A stretch of DNA of 64,000 bases from Roseomonas populi (GCF_024594815.1 NZ_JANJOU010000019.1:81600-145599), one strand, 5' to 3'. Counted from the stretch's first letter, positions 44,601 through 53,644 are shown. The notes: generated by a model not told the origin, from the letters alone. Numbers and translations: made by a program.

Positions 44601-45638
44601 GTGACCTCCCCGCCGCGTCTCCTTCCCGCCGCCGCCCTGGTGGCGCTCGCGGCCGCATGCTCCTCCGCCCTCGCGCAGGGCCCAGCCCAGACCTCTTCCA
44701 CCCAGGCCCCTCCCGGCAACCCGGCAACCTGCGACCCGCGGCCCGCGCCGGGCAGCATCGCCGCCGCCCTCTGCGCCGACCCCGCCGCCCGCACCGCCGA
44801 CCGCCGCCGCGCCCAGGCCTATGAGGCCCTGAGGCACCAGCTCCACCCCGCCCAGCGTCCGGGGCTGGAGGCCGATGCCGGCGCCTTCCTGGCCTTCCTG
44901 GAAACCCAGTGCCGCCCCGCCGGCACTCCGGACGCCGCCTGCATTGCCCGCGCCGCCGCCGCCAAGCGCGATGACCTGATCCGCTGGCTCCAGCCCCCCG
45001 CGCGGGAGGAGGCCGAGCGCGCCCCGGAGGCCCAGGCCGAGCTCGAATCCCGCCTCCCCCCCGACCCCGAGACCCGGCGGGAGGCGATCGCGGCCCTCCA
45101 GCGCGCCGCCGGCCTTCCCGCCACCGGCTTCCTCGATTCCCGCACCGCCGCCCTCGTCCCCACGCGGCCCAACACCCCGGCGGCGCCAACAGCCTCGGCG
45201 CCAGCCCCGGCCGTCGCGTCGCTTCCCCTTCCGCCGCCGCAAGCCCCCGCGATCACGCCCGCCGACACCCCCACCGCCCCGCCCGCCGGCACGGTGTGGC
45301 TGCCCCGCTTCCCCGCCGCCCTGAACGCCCGCTACGCCCTCACGGAATGCGGCGCCCCCACCCTCACCTGGTTCGGCGGCGGCCTCTACATCGGCAACCG
45401 CCCCGTCCCCGGTGAAACCGACTACGCCATCTTCGCGGACGAGCAGCGCTTCTACCTCTTTCCCCCGGCCGGCGGCCCCGCCCGCATCGTGGAAGGCCAG
45501 CCGGACGGCAGCATGCGCCTCTCCGGCGCCATCCCCGCCGCCCTCGTCGGCCGCGGGGTCAGCCCCGGCACCGTCCTCCGCCGCTGCGCCGATCAGCCCA
45601 TCCGCATCGAGGTCGCCCGCCCCGCCCGCCGCCGCTGA
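44601..45638 (+). CDS. secreted LprI-like/peptidoglycan-binding-like protein
   Basis: A 345-residue protein from GTG 44601 with an export signal (ALVALAAACSSALAQ). Residues ~44-130 have Cys spacing and a helical pattern like LprI/DUF1311 domains (SIAAALCADPAARTADRRRAQAYEAL ... CRPAGTPDAACIARA). A segment REAIAALQRAAGLPATGFLDSRTAALV resembles a peptidoglycan-binding repeat. The C-terminal ~120 residues (LTECGAPTLTWFGGGLYIG) form an unrecognised domain. Assignment of both named domains is by eye. Confidence 0.65.
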   Translation: MTSPPRLLPAAALVALAAACSSALAQGPAQTSSTQAPPGNPATCDPRPAPGSIAAALCADPAARTADRRRAQAYEALRHQLHPAQRPGLEADAGAFLAFLETQCRPAGTPDAACIARAAAAKRDDLIRWLQPPAREEAERAPEAQAELESRLPPDPETRREAIAALQRAAGLPATGFLDSRTAALVPTRPNTPAAPTASAPAPAVASLPLPPPQAPAITPADTPTAPPAGTVWLPRFPAALNARYALTECGAPTLTWFGGGLYIGNRPVPGETDYAIFADEQRFYLFPPAGGPARIVEGQPDGSMRLSGAIPAALVGRGVSPGTVLRRCADQPIRIEVARPARRR

Positions 45639-45696
45639 CCTTCCCAACCCGCCTCACCCCGGCCAATTTGGACCGAGCGGCAGGAGATTTCCGGGA

Positions 45697-46806
45697 ATGC
45701 AGGTCGTCGTCATCGGGGCCGGGATCCTCGGCGCCAGCGCCGCCTTCCACCTCGCCCGCGCCGGCGCCGGGGTCACGGTGCTGGACCCGATGCTGGAAGG
45801 CCGCGCCACCGCCGCGGGTGCCGGCATCATCTGCCCCTGGCCCTCCGCCCGCACCGATCCCGGCTGGTACGCCCTCGCCGCCGCCGCCGCCCGCCACTAC
45901 CCCGGCCTGATCGAAGCCCTCGCGGCGGAGGGCGAGACCGACACCGGCTACCGCAAGGTCGGCGCCCTGATCCTCCCCGGCCCGGACGGTACGCTGGAGG
46001 ATACCGAAGCCCGCATCCTCGCCCGCCTGGCCGCGGCGCCGGAGGCCGGTGCCCTCTCCCGCCTCACCCCGGCCGAGGCCTGCGCCCTCTTCCCGCCCCT
46101 GCACCCGGACCTCCCGGCCCTCCATCTCACCGGCGGCGCCCGCGTGGACGGCCGCCGCCTCGCCGCCGCCCTCCTCCGCGCAGCCGAGCGCCACGGCGCC
46201 CGCCGCCTTCCCGTGCCCGCCCTGGACCTCGCCATCACCGGCGGGCGCGTCACCGGCGTCTTCACCCCCGATGCCCGCCTGGAGGCAGACGAAACCCTCC
46301 TCTGCGCCGGCGCCTGGGCCCCACCTCTCCTCTCCGCGCTCGACCTCGGCCTCAAGGTCCAGCCCCAGCGCGGCCAGATCGCCCATTTCCACCTGCAGGG
46401 GCAGGACACCGCCGCCTGGCCCGTCCTCCTCCCCCAGTCCGGCCACTACATGCTGGCCTTCGAGGGCTCCCGCATCGTCGCCGGCGCCACGCGCGAAGCC
46501 GGCTCAGGCTTCGACCCCCGCCTCACCGCGGCCGGCGCGAAGGAGGTGCTGGACAACGCACTCGCCATCGCCCCCGGCCTCGCCACCGCCACCCTTCTCG
46601 AATTCCGCATCGGCCTCCGCCCCGCCGGCCCGGACCTCTCCCCCCGCCTCGGCCGCGCGCCGGGGACCCTCGGCCTGACGGTGGGCAATGCCCTCGGCCC
46701 CAGCGGCCTCACCTTCGGACCGCTGGCCGGGGCGCTCCTGGCGGACCTTATCCTCGGCCGCCCCGCAGCCCTGGACCTCGCCGCCTACGCACCCTTCAGG
46801 GGCTAG
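45697..46806 (+). CDS. FAD-dependent oxidoreductase (DadA/DAO family)
   Basis: A 369-residue enzyme with the FAD motif VVVIGAGILGASAAFHLARAG at the N-terminus, GAGIICPWPSARTD, RVDGRRLAAALLRAAERHGA and the C-terminal GNALGPSGLTFGPLAGALLADL. This matches D-amino-acid dehydrogenase or glycine oxidase-like proteins, which oxidise amino acids; the substrate is not defined. It is convergent with the receiver gene, 17 nt apart. Confidence 0.88.
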   Translation: MQVVVIGAGILGASAAFHLARAGAGVTVLDPMLEGRATAAGAGIICPWPSARTDPGWYALAAAAARHYPGLIEALAAEGETDTGYRKVGALILPGPDGTLEDTEARILARLAAAPEAGALSRLTPAEACALFPPLHPDLPALHLTGGARVDGRRLAAALLRAAERHGARRLPVPALDLAITGGRVTGVFTPDARLEADETLLCAGAWAPPLLSALDLGLKVQPQRGQIAHFHLQGQDTAAWPVLLPQSGHYMLAFEGSRIVAGATREAGSGFDPRLTAAGAKEVLDNALAIAPGLATATLLEFRIGLRPAGPDLSPRLGRAPGTLGLTVGNALGPSGLTFGPLAGALLADLILGRPAALDLAAYAPFRG

Positions 46807-46823
46807 GCACCGGCCAAGCGAGG

Positions 46824-47210
46824 CTACCGGTCCCGTGACTCGACAAGCCGCGAGACGGCTTGCAGCAGCTCGTGGCGGGCAAGCGGCTTCCACAAGCGGT
46901 GCCGTTCCCGGAAGGACGGATGATCCGCGATCTTGTCCACGCCGGTTGCGAACAGGAACGGCACATGAAGCTCGTGCAGCCGATGGGCGAGCGGATAGAC
47001 GGGTTCCTCGTCCCGCAGGTTCACGTCCAGCACGGCCGCGTCCGGAGCATCGCCTGCCTCTATCGCCGCCGTCGCATCCAACACGCTCGCCACGGGGCCG
47101 ACCACATCGGCGCCCGCCGAGCGCAGCCAGTCCTCGATCTCCGAGGCGATCCAGTAGTTGTTCTCGACGACCAGCACGCGCCGTCCGGCAAGCGCAGCCC
47201 TAGCTGACAT
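46824..47210 (-). CDS. single-domain response regulator (receiver only)
   Basis: A 128-residue receiver domain without output. The phospho-acceptor Asp lies in AAVLDVNL, the conserved Thr in LFATGVD and the Lys in RLWKPLAR. The acidic pocket is VVENN instead of the usual D-D or E-D pair. The start used is ATG 47210; an upstream ATG at 47240 is possible. It lies in the same direction as the Crp-type gene and close to an HWE histidine kinase, a likely partner. Confidence 0.85.
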   Translation of the reverse strand: MSARAALAGRRVLVVENNYWIASEIEDWLRSAGADVVGPVASVLDATAAIEAGDAPDAAVLDVNLRDEEPVYPLAHRLHELHVPFLFATGVDKIADHPSFRERHRLWKPLARHELLQAVSRLVESRDR

Positions 47211-47289
47211 CACCCCAGGCTCGGAATGGCGCATCCACAATGCCTACGAGGATCCTAGGCCCGGCGCCTTGTCCCACGTTAACCTTAGA

Positions 47290-48006
47290 TCAACGGGACC
47301 GGTCGTTCAGGAGCCTCGTGATCCGCTGGATCGTGCGGTAGCACTCGCACGAGGCGTCCTCGAGCCCAGCCCGGTCGAGGATGGTAAGCCTGCCCCGGCC
47401 ATAGCGGATGAAGCCCGCCGTCTGCAGCGTGCCCGCGGCAATGGTGACGCCCGGGCGATGCACCGCCAGCATCTGCGCCATGATCTCGTGGGTCAGGGGG
47501 AATTCATCGGACTTGGCCCGGTCATGGGCCATCAGCAGCCACCGGGCCAGGCGGTGCACCAGGTTATGGGTCGCGTTGCAGCCAGCGGCCAGAGACACCT
47601 GCGCGTAGAAGGTCTGGGCGTAGCGCAGCATCAGCGACATGAGGGCGGGGCTCTCGCCCAGGGCCCTGCGGAACACGGGCGCCGCCACGCGCAGCGACTG
47701 GCCGGAAACCTGCGCGATCGCCTCCACGGGCGTGACGTTGGTGCCGAACACGAAGGGAAGCCCGGCCATGCCCTCGGGCCCGATCATGCCCACCTCGACC
47801 AGACCGCCATCCTCCAGGCGTGCCAGCATGGAGATGGTCCCGGCCTCGACGAAATAGGCGGCGTCGATCTCGCTCTCGGCCTCGAAAAGGGTCTGCTGCA
47901 CCGTGAGATCAACCCGCTCCAACGCCGGCGCAAGCCGCGCGAAGTCGTCGGCTGGCAGCGCAGCGAGGAGCTCGTTGGATATGCCAGCCTGTTCGATCGT
48001 GGACAC
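47290..48006 (-). CDS. Crp/Fnr family transcriptional regulator
   Basis: A 238-residue regulator: an N-terminal cyclic-nucleotide-binding-like barrel (RVDLTVQQTLFEAESEIDAAYFVEAGTISMLARLEDG) and a C-terminal winged helix (FPLTHEIMAQMLAVHRPGVTIAAGTLQTAGFIRYGRGRLTILDRAGLE). The Cys set of oxygen-sensing Fnr is absent, and the cAMP-contact residues are not obvious. GTG 48006 was chosen because GGAG lies 7 nt before it. It is divergent from the HWE kinase. Confidence 0.85.
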   Translation of the reverse strand: MSTIEQAGISNELLAALPADDFARLAPALERVDLTVQQTLFEAESEIDAAYFVEAGTISMLARLEDGGLVEVGMIGPEGMAGLPFVFGTNVTPVEAIAQVSGQSLRVAAPVFRRALGESPALMSLMLRYAQTFYAQVSLAAGCNATHNLVHRLARWLLMAHDRAKSDEFPLTHEIMAQMLAVHRPGVTIAAGTLQTAGFIRYGRGRLTILDRAGLEDASCECYRTIQRITRLLNDRSR

Positions 48007-48276
48007 GGGCACTCTCCGGGTCGTGCGCCGTGCTAAGGGTGGCCAGGCAGCGCAAGTTGCATGCCTGGCACCTGCACAGGGCCCGCCCAGGCCTTCGGCC
48101 CGCACCGCGCGTGGAAGGGGCGAGCCATAAGGCGGCTACGCCCTGTCACGGAACCATGACCCTCGCGAAGCGCGATTCTCCCGCGCCCGGTTCGCCCGAT
48201 TGTCCGGAACCAAACAGTCTCCCCGGCTCTGGAAGGCGCAAATGGCCATCCTTTGTCGCAGGCCAGGAAGTCGTTC

Positions 48277-49431
48277 ATGCCATCAGGGAGCCGAAGCGGT
48301 CCTGGGCAAGGTAGTGAAGCAGAGTCGGATTCCCGGCGCCCGGATGGACCAGCGGTCCCCTCAGCCGCGGTGGCACCCCTTCCAGAGCGGCACGATCCCG
48401 ACCTTCGGATCGCGGAGTTGGAGCGCGAGAACCGGGCGTTGAGAGGGCAGCTGGAGCGTCTCAGGCGGCTGCTGGACAGCGCCAGGAACTACGCGATCAT
48501 CCCCCTGGACCTCGAGGGACAGGTCGCCGGCTGGAACGAAGGGGCCCGTGCGATCCTGGGCTATGAGGAAGGCGAGATCCTCGGCCATTCGGGGGAGGTG
48601 TTCTTCCCGGCCGAGGATCTCGCCCAGGGCGCCTTCGTCCAGGAGCTCTGCCAGGCCCTGGAATCCGGTTGCGCCCCGAACGAGCGCTGGCACCTCCGGC
48701 GCGACGGCAGCCGCTTCTGGGCCAGCGGGGCGATGATGCCCGTCGCGGGCGAGGATGGTCAGCCGGAAGGCTTCCTGAACATCATGAGGGACAACACCGC
48801 GGTCCAGGCCGCGGAGGAGCGCCGCGCGCTGCGAATGGCGGAAATGAGCCATCGAATTCGCAACACCCTGGCCAATGCGAAAGCCATTGCCGAGCAGACG
48901 CTGCAGAGGGCAGGCGTCCCCAGAGACGTCCGGATGGTGCTCGCCGGCCGCCTGGCAGCCCTCTCACGCGCGCACGAGATGCTCCTGCGCGGCGCCGAGG
49001 AAGGCGCGCCGCTGTCGGAAGTCCTGGCGCGCGCCCTCTCGCCCTATGGCGGCTCGGGCCGTGCGCGGCTTGAGGGCCCGCCGGTCCAGCTGCCCGCGGA
49101 CGCCGTCGAGATGCTCGGCCTGGCCTTCCACGAACTCGCCACCAACGCGGCGAAGCACGGCTCCCTCACGGCGGAGGAAGGCCGGATCGAGGTCCTGTGG
49201 TGCGTGAGGAAGGGCGGCAGCGGCCTCCGCATCGTGGAGATCACCTGGCGCGAGCGGGGCGGTCCCCCCGTGGCTCCCCCGGAAGGCCGAGGCTTCGGCT
49301 CGCGGCTGCTCGAGCGGGGGCTGACGCATGACTTCGGCGGAACCGTCAGCCTGAACTTCGCCCCCGAAGGACTGGAATGCCACATCTCCCTGCCGCTACG
49401 GGGTGCCGCACCCCCGCAACCCGGCCGCTGA
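48277..49431 (+). CDS. PAS-HWE histidine kinase
   Basis: A 384-residue soluble kinase: a short coiled coil (RIAELERENRALRGQLERLRRLL), one PAS domain (ARNYAIIPLDLEGQVAGWNEGARAILGYEEGEI), then an HWE kinase core with SHRIRNTLANAKAIAEQTL (phospho-acceptor His), FHELATNAAKHGSL and the WRERGG segment. Other HWE kinases act in light and general stress signalling. The ATG at 48277 follows AGGAAG; a TTG at 48253 is in frame. The lone receiver at 46824 is a plausible substrate. Confidence 0.9.
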   Translation: MPSGSRSGPGQGSEAESDSRRPDGPAVPSAAVAPLPERHDPDLRIAELERENRALRGQLERLRRLLDSARNYAIIPLDLEGQVAGWNEGARAILGYEEGEILGHSGEVFFPAEDLAQGAFVQELCQALESGCAPNERWHLRRDGSRFWASGAMMPVAGEDGQPEGFLNIMRDNTAVQAAEERRALRMAEMSHRIRNTLANAKAIAEQTLQRAGVPRDVRMVLAGRLAALSRAHEMLLRGAEEGAPLSEVLARALSPYGGSGRARLEGPPVQLPADAVEMLGLAFHELATNAAKHGSLTAEEGRIEVLWCVRKGGSGLRIVEITWRERGGPPVAPPEGRGFGSRLLERGLTHDFGGTVSLNFAPEGLECHISLPLRGAAPPQPGR

Positions 49432-49528
49432 CCTCCGCTCCCCGGCACCTCCAGCGCGGGCGCGGACCGGCCGCCCTCGGACAGGCCCGGCCGGACAATC
49501 CGCCACCACGCGGGGCGCGTGAACCGCG

Positions 49529-50392
49529 TCAGTGCATGTGATGCCCCGCATGCCCGCCATGGCCGGCAGGCGCGGGCGCGCCGGGCACACCCGCCCCGCG
49601 GCCCTGCGGCTGGCCAGCCCCGGGCCTGCCCCCGGCCTGCCCGCCGCCTCCGCCATGCTGGGCATGCCCCATCCCCTCCATCCCGTGCACCATCGAGGCC
49701 GGAACCTCCACGGCCGAGGCATCCCCGGGATAGGCCGCCACAGCCCGCCCCATCAGCGCGATCTCCTGCGTCTGGTCGGTGATGATGTCCACGTTCAGCA
49801 GCCCCAGGAAGGTGTTCCGCCCCGCCGGGTCGGCCTGGTACGCCCGCGCCATGTCCAGCGCCCCCTGGTGGTGGATCGTCATCGCCTTCGCGAACTGCAC
49901 GTCCCGCGCGGTCATCGCCCCGCCCGGCGGGTTGAAGGGCTCCAGCGGCCCGGGCACGGGATAGCGCTGGTAGCGCAGCGGCAGCGCCAGCCCCTCGGTG
50001 GCGGAAGGCTGCACCGCCAACCCGCCCACCACCCGCGCCGGCTCCGCCAGCCGCCGCGCCACCTCGTCCATCAGTGCGATCTCGTAGCGCTGGTTGTGCA
50101 TGATGGCCCCCGCCAGCACCCGCAGCGCCGGGCTCCGCGCCTCCGGGTCCGCCAGATACGCCTCGGACATCGTCAGAGCCCCGGCATGGTGCACCCGCAT
50201 CCCCGCCACGTAGTCCCGGTCCGCCTTCAGCCGCGCCGCCAGCGCCCCGAGGGGAACCACCGCGTAGTCGGTGGAAAGCACCGGCTCCACCCCCTCATCC
50301 GCGCCTTCCCCCACCATCGCCAGGACCGGCCCCCACAGGAGCAGCCCGGCCAGCGCTACCGCCCAGCCCTTCGCCCGCGCGCCACGTCCCAT
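49529..50392 (-). CDS. exported DUF305 protein with two domains and His-rich tail
   Basis: A 287-residue protein with an N-terminal hydrophobic signal and two DUF305 four-helix units. Each shows its His/Met pattern: MRVHHAGALTMSEAYL with IMHNQRYEIALMDEV, and MTIHHQGALDMARAYQ with ITDQTQEIALMGRAV. The C-terminal tail is rich in His and Gly (GHGGHAGHHMH). DUF305 proteins are often found with copper handling; metal binding is likely but unproved. Start ATG 50392 has GGGAGG 7 nt upstream; ATG 50407 is the alternative. Confidence 0.87.
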   Translation of the reverse strand: MGRGARAKGWAVALAGLLLWGPVLAMVGEGADEGVEPVLSTDYAVVPLGALAARLKADRDYVAGMRVHHAGALTMSEAYLADPEARSPALRVLAGAIMHNQRYEIALMDEVARRLAEPARVVGGLAVQPSATEGLALPLRYQRYPVPGPLEPFNPPGGAMTARDVQFAKAMTIHHQGALDMARAYQADPAGRNTFLGLLNVDIITDQTQEIALMGRAVAAYPGDASAVEVPASMVHGMEGMGHAQHGGGGGQAGGRPGAGQPQGRGAGVPGAPAPAGHGGHAGHHMH

Positions 50393-50473
50393 CGCCCCGC
50401 CTCCCATGCCGTCCCCGGCATCCTCCCGCTTTCCACCATGGGAAGCTCAACATCCACCCGCAAAAGATCCCGC

Positions 50474-50508
50474 AAAAAAGAAGGGGCGGCCCCCGAAGGA
50501 GCCGCCCC
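50474..50508 (-). terminator. intrinsic terminator after the repeat protein
   Basis: A stem ggggcggc / gccgcccc with a 10-nt loop is followed on the reverse strand by TTCTTTTTTG, a classical factor-independent terminator. It serves the gene ending at 50536. Confidence 0.85.
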
Positions 50509-50535
50509 ACCCTCACCCGTTCGCGGAAGCCGCGA

Positions 50536-51483
50536 TCAGAGGCTCTTGTGCGTCGGGTTCGCACCGGTGGTGTTGGTGCCCAGCGTCTTGTCCACCGCGC
50601 GCCCGGCCGCCGTGCCGGGCGGGTTCGCGGGCGTGCCGTCGGACTGGGACGGGAAGGCGCCGGAGGTGTTGGTCCCCGCCGCCCGGTCGAAGGCCCGGCT
50701 CGCCTCGGTGCCCGGCGGGTTCGCGCCCGTGGTGGTGCCCGTCGTGGTCCCCGCCGCGTAGGTGGAGCTCTTCGGGTAGACCGTGCTGTCCGCCCGGCTC
50801 ACGTCGTTCTCCGGATGCGCACCGGAGGTGTTGGTCCCCGCCACCTGGTCGAAGCCGCGGGAAACCATGGTGCCCGGCGGGTTGCCCGGCGTGCCGTCCG
50901 GCGAATCCGCCACCAGCCCGTCGTCGTAGCCCTTCCAGCCGCCCGCGCGGTAATCCGCCTCGCGGGTCGCGGTGTCCACGGGGTTGTAGCGGGCCAGGAT
51001 CGCTTCGGCCTCGCTGGCGCGCATGTCGTCCGCGCGGACGGTCACGAGGCTGCCGCCCCGGTTCAGCCCCTCGGAATACACATGCGCGTCGCGCTCCTCC
51101 ACGCCCGCGCCCACCAGGCTGCCCAGCAGGCCGCCCGCCGCGGCACCCGCACCGGCGCCCGTCAGCGCCGCCACCAGCCAGCCGGCCGCGACGATCGGGC
51201 CGATGCCCGGAATCGCCAGCGCGCCGATGCCCGCCAGCACGCCCGCGCCGCCGCCCAGCACGGTGCCGATCGTGGCGCCCGTTCCGGCGCCCGTCGCGGC
51301 GTCGTCCGTGTCCACCGCATTGGTGGTCGTGGTCGCATCGGTGGTCGTGGTGGCCGCGCCCTCGCCGTTGCGCGCCACGATGCTGATGTCATCGCGGGAG
51401 AAACCCGCGGCCTCCAGCGCATTCACCGCCGAGCTCGCATCGGCATAGGTGTCGTAAAGACGCGCGATCGTCCGCATCGCCAT
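50536..51483 (-). CDS. YflT-like/general stress domain protein with NPPGT repeats
   Basis: A 315-residue protein. The N-terminus (RTIARLYDTYADASSAVNALEAAGFSRDDISIVAR) resembles the general stress protein 17M domain. A Gly/Ala-rich, membrane-like region follows (about residues 64-128). After residue 200 come three 24-residue repeats of the form NPPGTxxxRxxDxxxGTNTxGAxP (about 201-224, 255-278, 287-310). The repeats are also seen in small low-complexity proteins of this family of bacteria. Role unknown; possibly envelope or desiccation stress. Confidence 0.72.
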   Translation of the reverse strand: MAMRTIARLYDTYADASSAVNALEAAGFSRDDISIVARNGEGAATTTTDATTTTNAVDTDDAATGAGTGATIGTVLGGGAGVLAGIGALAIPGIGPIVAAGWLVAALTGAGAGAAAGGLLGSLVGAGVEERDAHVYSEGLNRGGSLVTVRADDMRASEAEAILARYNPVDTATREADYRAGGWKGYDDGLVADSPDGTPGNPPGTMVSRGFDQVAGTNTSGAHPENDVSRADSTVYPKSSTYAAGTTTGTTTGANPPGTEASRAFDRAAGTNTSGAFPSQSDGTPANPPGTAAGRAVDKTLGTNTTGANPTHKSL

Positions 51484-51532
51484 GGATCTGTCCTCTTCTC
51501 GTTCTGTCGTTACGATCAGTCGATGCGGCCGC

Positions 51533-52102
51533 TCAGCGAGCGGGCGCCGCGCCCGTCACCACGTTGCCCTGGAAGTCCAGGCCCACATCGGCCGTCTGGC
51601 CGCCGCGCATCGCGCGCCCGCGCCACACGCCGGACTCGTCCTTCTTCAGCTCCTGCACGCCCGTGAAGCCGGCCGCCTCGATGCGGCTGCGCGCCTGGCC
51701 CTCGGTGAAGGAATTGGCGCCCGCGGCGGGGGTGGAGGTGGTGGCCGGCGCATTGCCGTGGTTGTCGGTGCGGACGGCCGCCTGGTCGTTGTCCGTGCGC
51801 CCCGTGTTGCCGGTGCTGCCGGTGGCGCTGTTGTTCGCCGTCCCGCCGGTCTGGGTGTGGGTCGTGCCGGCCGTGCTGCCCAGCGGCGCGCCCTGCGTCG
51901 CCGTGCCCGCGCGGGACTGGGATGCGGCGGGGCCGGAGGTGGTGCCCGGGGCGGCCGTGGTGCCGGAAGGCTGAGTGGCCGGCGCCATGCTCATCGGCGG
52001 GTTGCTGGGGGAAGACGGGTTGCTGCTGTTCTGGGCCATGGCGAGGGGGGCCAGTGCCGTGGTGGCCAGGGCTGTAGCCAGGATGGCGACACGCGTGCGC
52101 AT
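51533..52102 (-). CDS. secreted Thr/Gly/Asn-rich protein with PepSY-like C-terminus
   Basis: A 189-residue protein with a Sec signal (MRTRVAILATALATTALAPLAMAQ) and a ~100-residue low-complexity Ser/Thr/Asn/Gly linker. A C-terminal PepSY-like segment follows: SFTEGQARSRIEAAGFTGVQELKKDESGVWRGRAMRGG. It sits 49 nt upstream of the NPPGT-repeat gene in the same direction, so the two may be co-expressed. Function unknown. Confidence 0.72.
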   Translation of the reverse strand: MRTRVAILATALATTALAPLAMAQNSSNPSSPSNPPMSMAPATQPSGTTAAPGTTSGPAASQSRAGTATQGAPLGSTAGTTHTQTGGTANNSATGSTGNTGRTDNDQAAVRTDNHGNAPATTSTPAAGANSFTEGQARSRIEAAGFTGVQELKKDESGVWRGRAMRGGQTADVGLDFQGNVVTGAAPAR

Positions 52103-52366
52103 AGCGGAAATCTCCCTGCAATCTGATCTGCCACGGTCTCAGGCCGTGCCCGGGCTTAACGCGGGTAAAGCCCGGGCGTTGACCGGCTCTGGTCACGCAA
52201 TCGTGGGTTGCCCAATTCCCCATCCACCCGGGCAGCCGGCCCCGGCCATGCGCCCTCCGCGGTGGCCCTCCCCCCTCCCCCCTGCTATACGCAGCCCTCC
52301 TTCGCCGCCGCGGGCCCGCCGAAAGGCCGCCCCCCGGTGGCCATTCGAGATTCCGGGAAACCATCC

Positions 52367-53131
52367 ATGGCCCGCAGGCGGCAGCTCTACGAAGGCAAGG
52401 CCAAGGTCCTCTTCGAGGGCCCCGAGCCCGGCACCCTGGTCCAGTACTTCAAGGACGACGCCACCGCCGGGAACGGCGCGAAGAAGGGCGTGATCACCGG
52501 CAAGGGCGTGCTGAACAACCGCATCAGCGAACACCTGATGACGCGCCTCGCCGAGATCGGCGTCCCCACCCACTTCATCCGCCGCCTGAACATGCGCGAG
52601 CAGCTGATCCGCGAGGTGGAGATCATCCCGCTGGAAGTGGTGATCCGGAACATCGCCGCCGGCAGCCTCGCCAAGCGCCTTGGCATCCAGGAGGGCACCC
52701 GCCTCCCCCGCAGCATCGTCGAGTACTACTACAAGAACGACGAGCTGCAGGACCCGATGGTGTCGGAGGAGCACATCACCTGCTTCGGCTGGGCCTCCAC
52801 CCAGGACCTGGACGACATCGTGGCCCTCGCCCTGCGGGTGAACGACTTCCTCACCGGCCTCTTCCTCGGCGTCGGCATCTCCCTGGTGGACTTCAAGCTG
52901 GAGTTCGGCCGCCTCTACGAGAACGACGAGATGCGCATCGTCCTGGCGGACGAGATCTCCCCGGACAATTGCCGCCTCTGGGACGCCAAGACCGGCGAGA
53001 AGATGGACAAGGACCGCTTCCGCCGCGACCTCGGCAAGGTCGAGGAGGGCTACCAGGAGGTCGCCCGCCGCCTCGGCATCCTCCCCGAAGCCGGCGTGCG
53101 CGACCTCAAGGGCCCGGAGCTGATGCAGTGA
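52367..53131 (+). CDS. purC: SAICAR synthetase
   Basis: A 254-residue phosphoribosylaminoimidazole-succinocarboxamide synthase: [49 protein letters not shown] and [14 protein letters not shown]. It joins aspartate to CAIR; purB, 8 kb upstream, takes the next step. The ATG at 52367 gives the family N-terminus. The stop overlaps the GTG of purS. Confidence 0.96.
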   Translation: MARRRQLYEGKAKVLFEGPEPGTLVQYFKDDATAGNGAKKGVITGKGVLNNRISEHLMTRLAEIGVPTHFIRRLNMREQLIREVEIIPLEVVIRNIAAGSLAKRLGIQEGTRLPRSIVEYYYKNDELQDPMVSEEHITCFGWASTQDLDDIVALALRVNDFLTGLFLGVGISLVDFKLEFGRLYENDEMRIVLADEISPDNCRLWDAKTGEKMDKDRFRRDLGKVEEGYQEVARRLGILPEAGVRDLKGPELMQ

Positions 53132-53373
53132 CCATCAAGGCAAAGGTCTACGTGATGCCGAAGAACGGCGTCCTCGACCCCCAGGGCAAGGCCATCGCCC
53201 ACGCCCTCGGCACCCTCGGCTTCGAGGGCGTCGGCGAGGTCCGCACCGGCAAGGTGATCGAGCTGGAACTGGCCGAGACGGACCCGCAGGCCGCCAAGGC
53301 CGCCGCGGAAGCCATGGCGAAGAAGCTCCTCGCCAACACCGTGATCGAGTCCTTCCGCGTCGAGCTGGCCTGA
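53128..53373 (+). CDS. purS: phosphoribosylformylglycinamidine synthase subunit PurS
   Basis: An 81-residue subunit ([30 protein letters not shown] ... [13 protein letters not shown] ... [14 protein letters not shown]). It starts at GTG 53128, overlapping the purC stop. PurS bridges PurL and PurQ in the FGAM synthase complex. purQ follows after a small membrane protein gene. Confidence 0.95.
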   Translation: MTIKAKVYVMPKNGVLDPQGKAIAHALGTLGFEGVGEVRTGKVIELELAETDPQAAKAAAEAMAKKLLANTVIESFRVELA

Positions 53374-53386
53374 TCGCCCTCGCGCC

Positions 53387-53644
53387 ATGATCAAGACCAG
53401 CCTCCTCATCATGACCGTCCTGACGGTCCTGATCTCGATGCTGCTGTCATGGCGAGAGCGCCGCATGGCGCTCACCCGGCCCGCCGCCCCCCTCCCCCGC
53501 GGCAAGCGCCCCCAGCCGCCGGGCCTCGTCGCCCGCGCCCGGCTCGGCCTGGACCGCTGGGTCACCGCCGCGGCGCTGGCGGCCCTCCTCACCATCGCCG
53601 TCCTCGGCGGCCTCCACTGGCTCAGGGTCCTCCACGAACCATGA
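53387..53644 (+). CDS. small two-helix membrane protein between purS and purQ
   Basis: An 85-residue protein with a hydrophobic N-terminal helix ([18 protein letters not shown]), a basic Pro-rich middle ([10 protein letters not shown]) and a second helix ([18 protein letters not shown]). It lies 13 nt after purS and its TGA overlaps the purQ ATG, so it is co-translated with the FGAM synthase subunits. No family was recognised. Confidence 0.72.
   Translation: MIKTSLLIMTVLTVLISMLLSWRERRMALTRPAAPLPRGKRPQPPGLVARARLGLDRWVTAAALAALLTIAVLGGLHWLRVLHEP

Noticed and set aside
48033..48278. 81-codon reverse frame between the Crp-type gene and the HWE kinase
   Set aside because: It overlaps the expected divergent promoters, has no motif and no ribosome-binding site.
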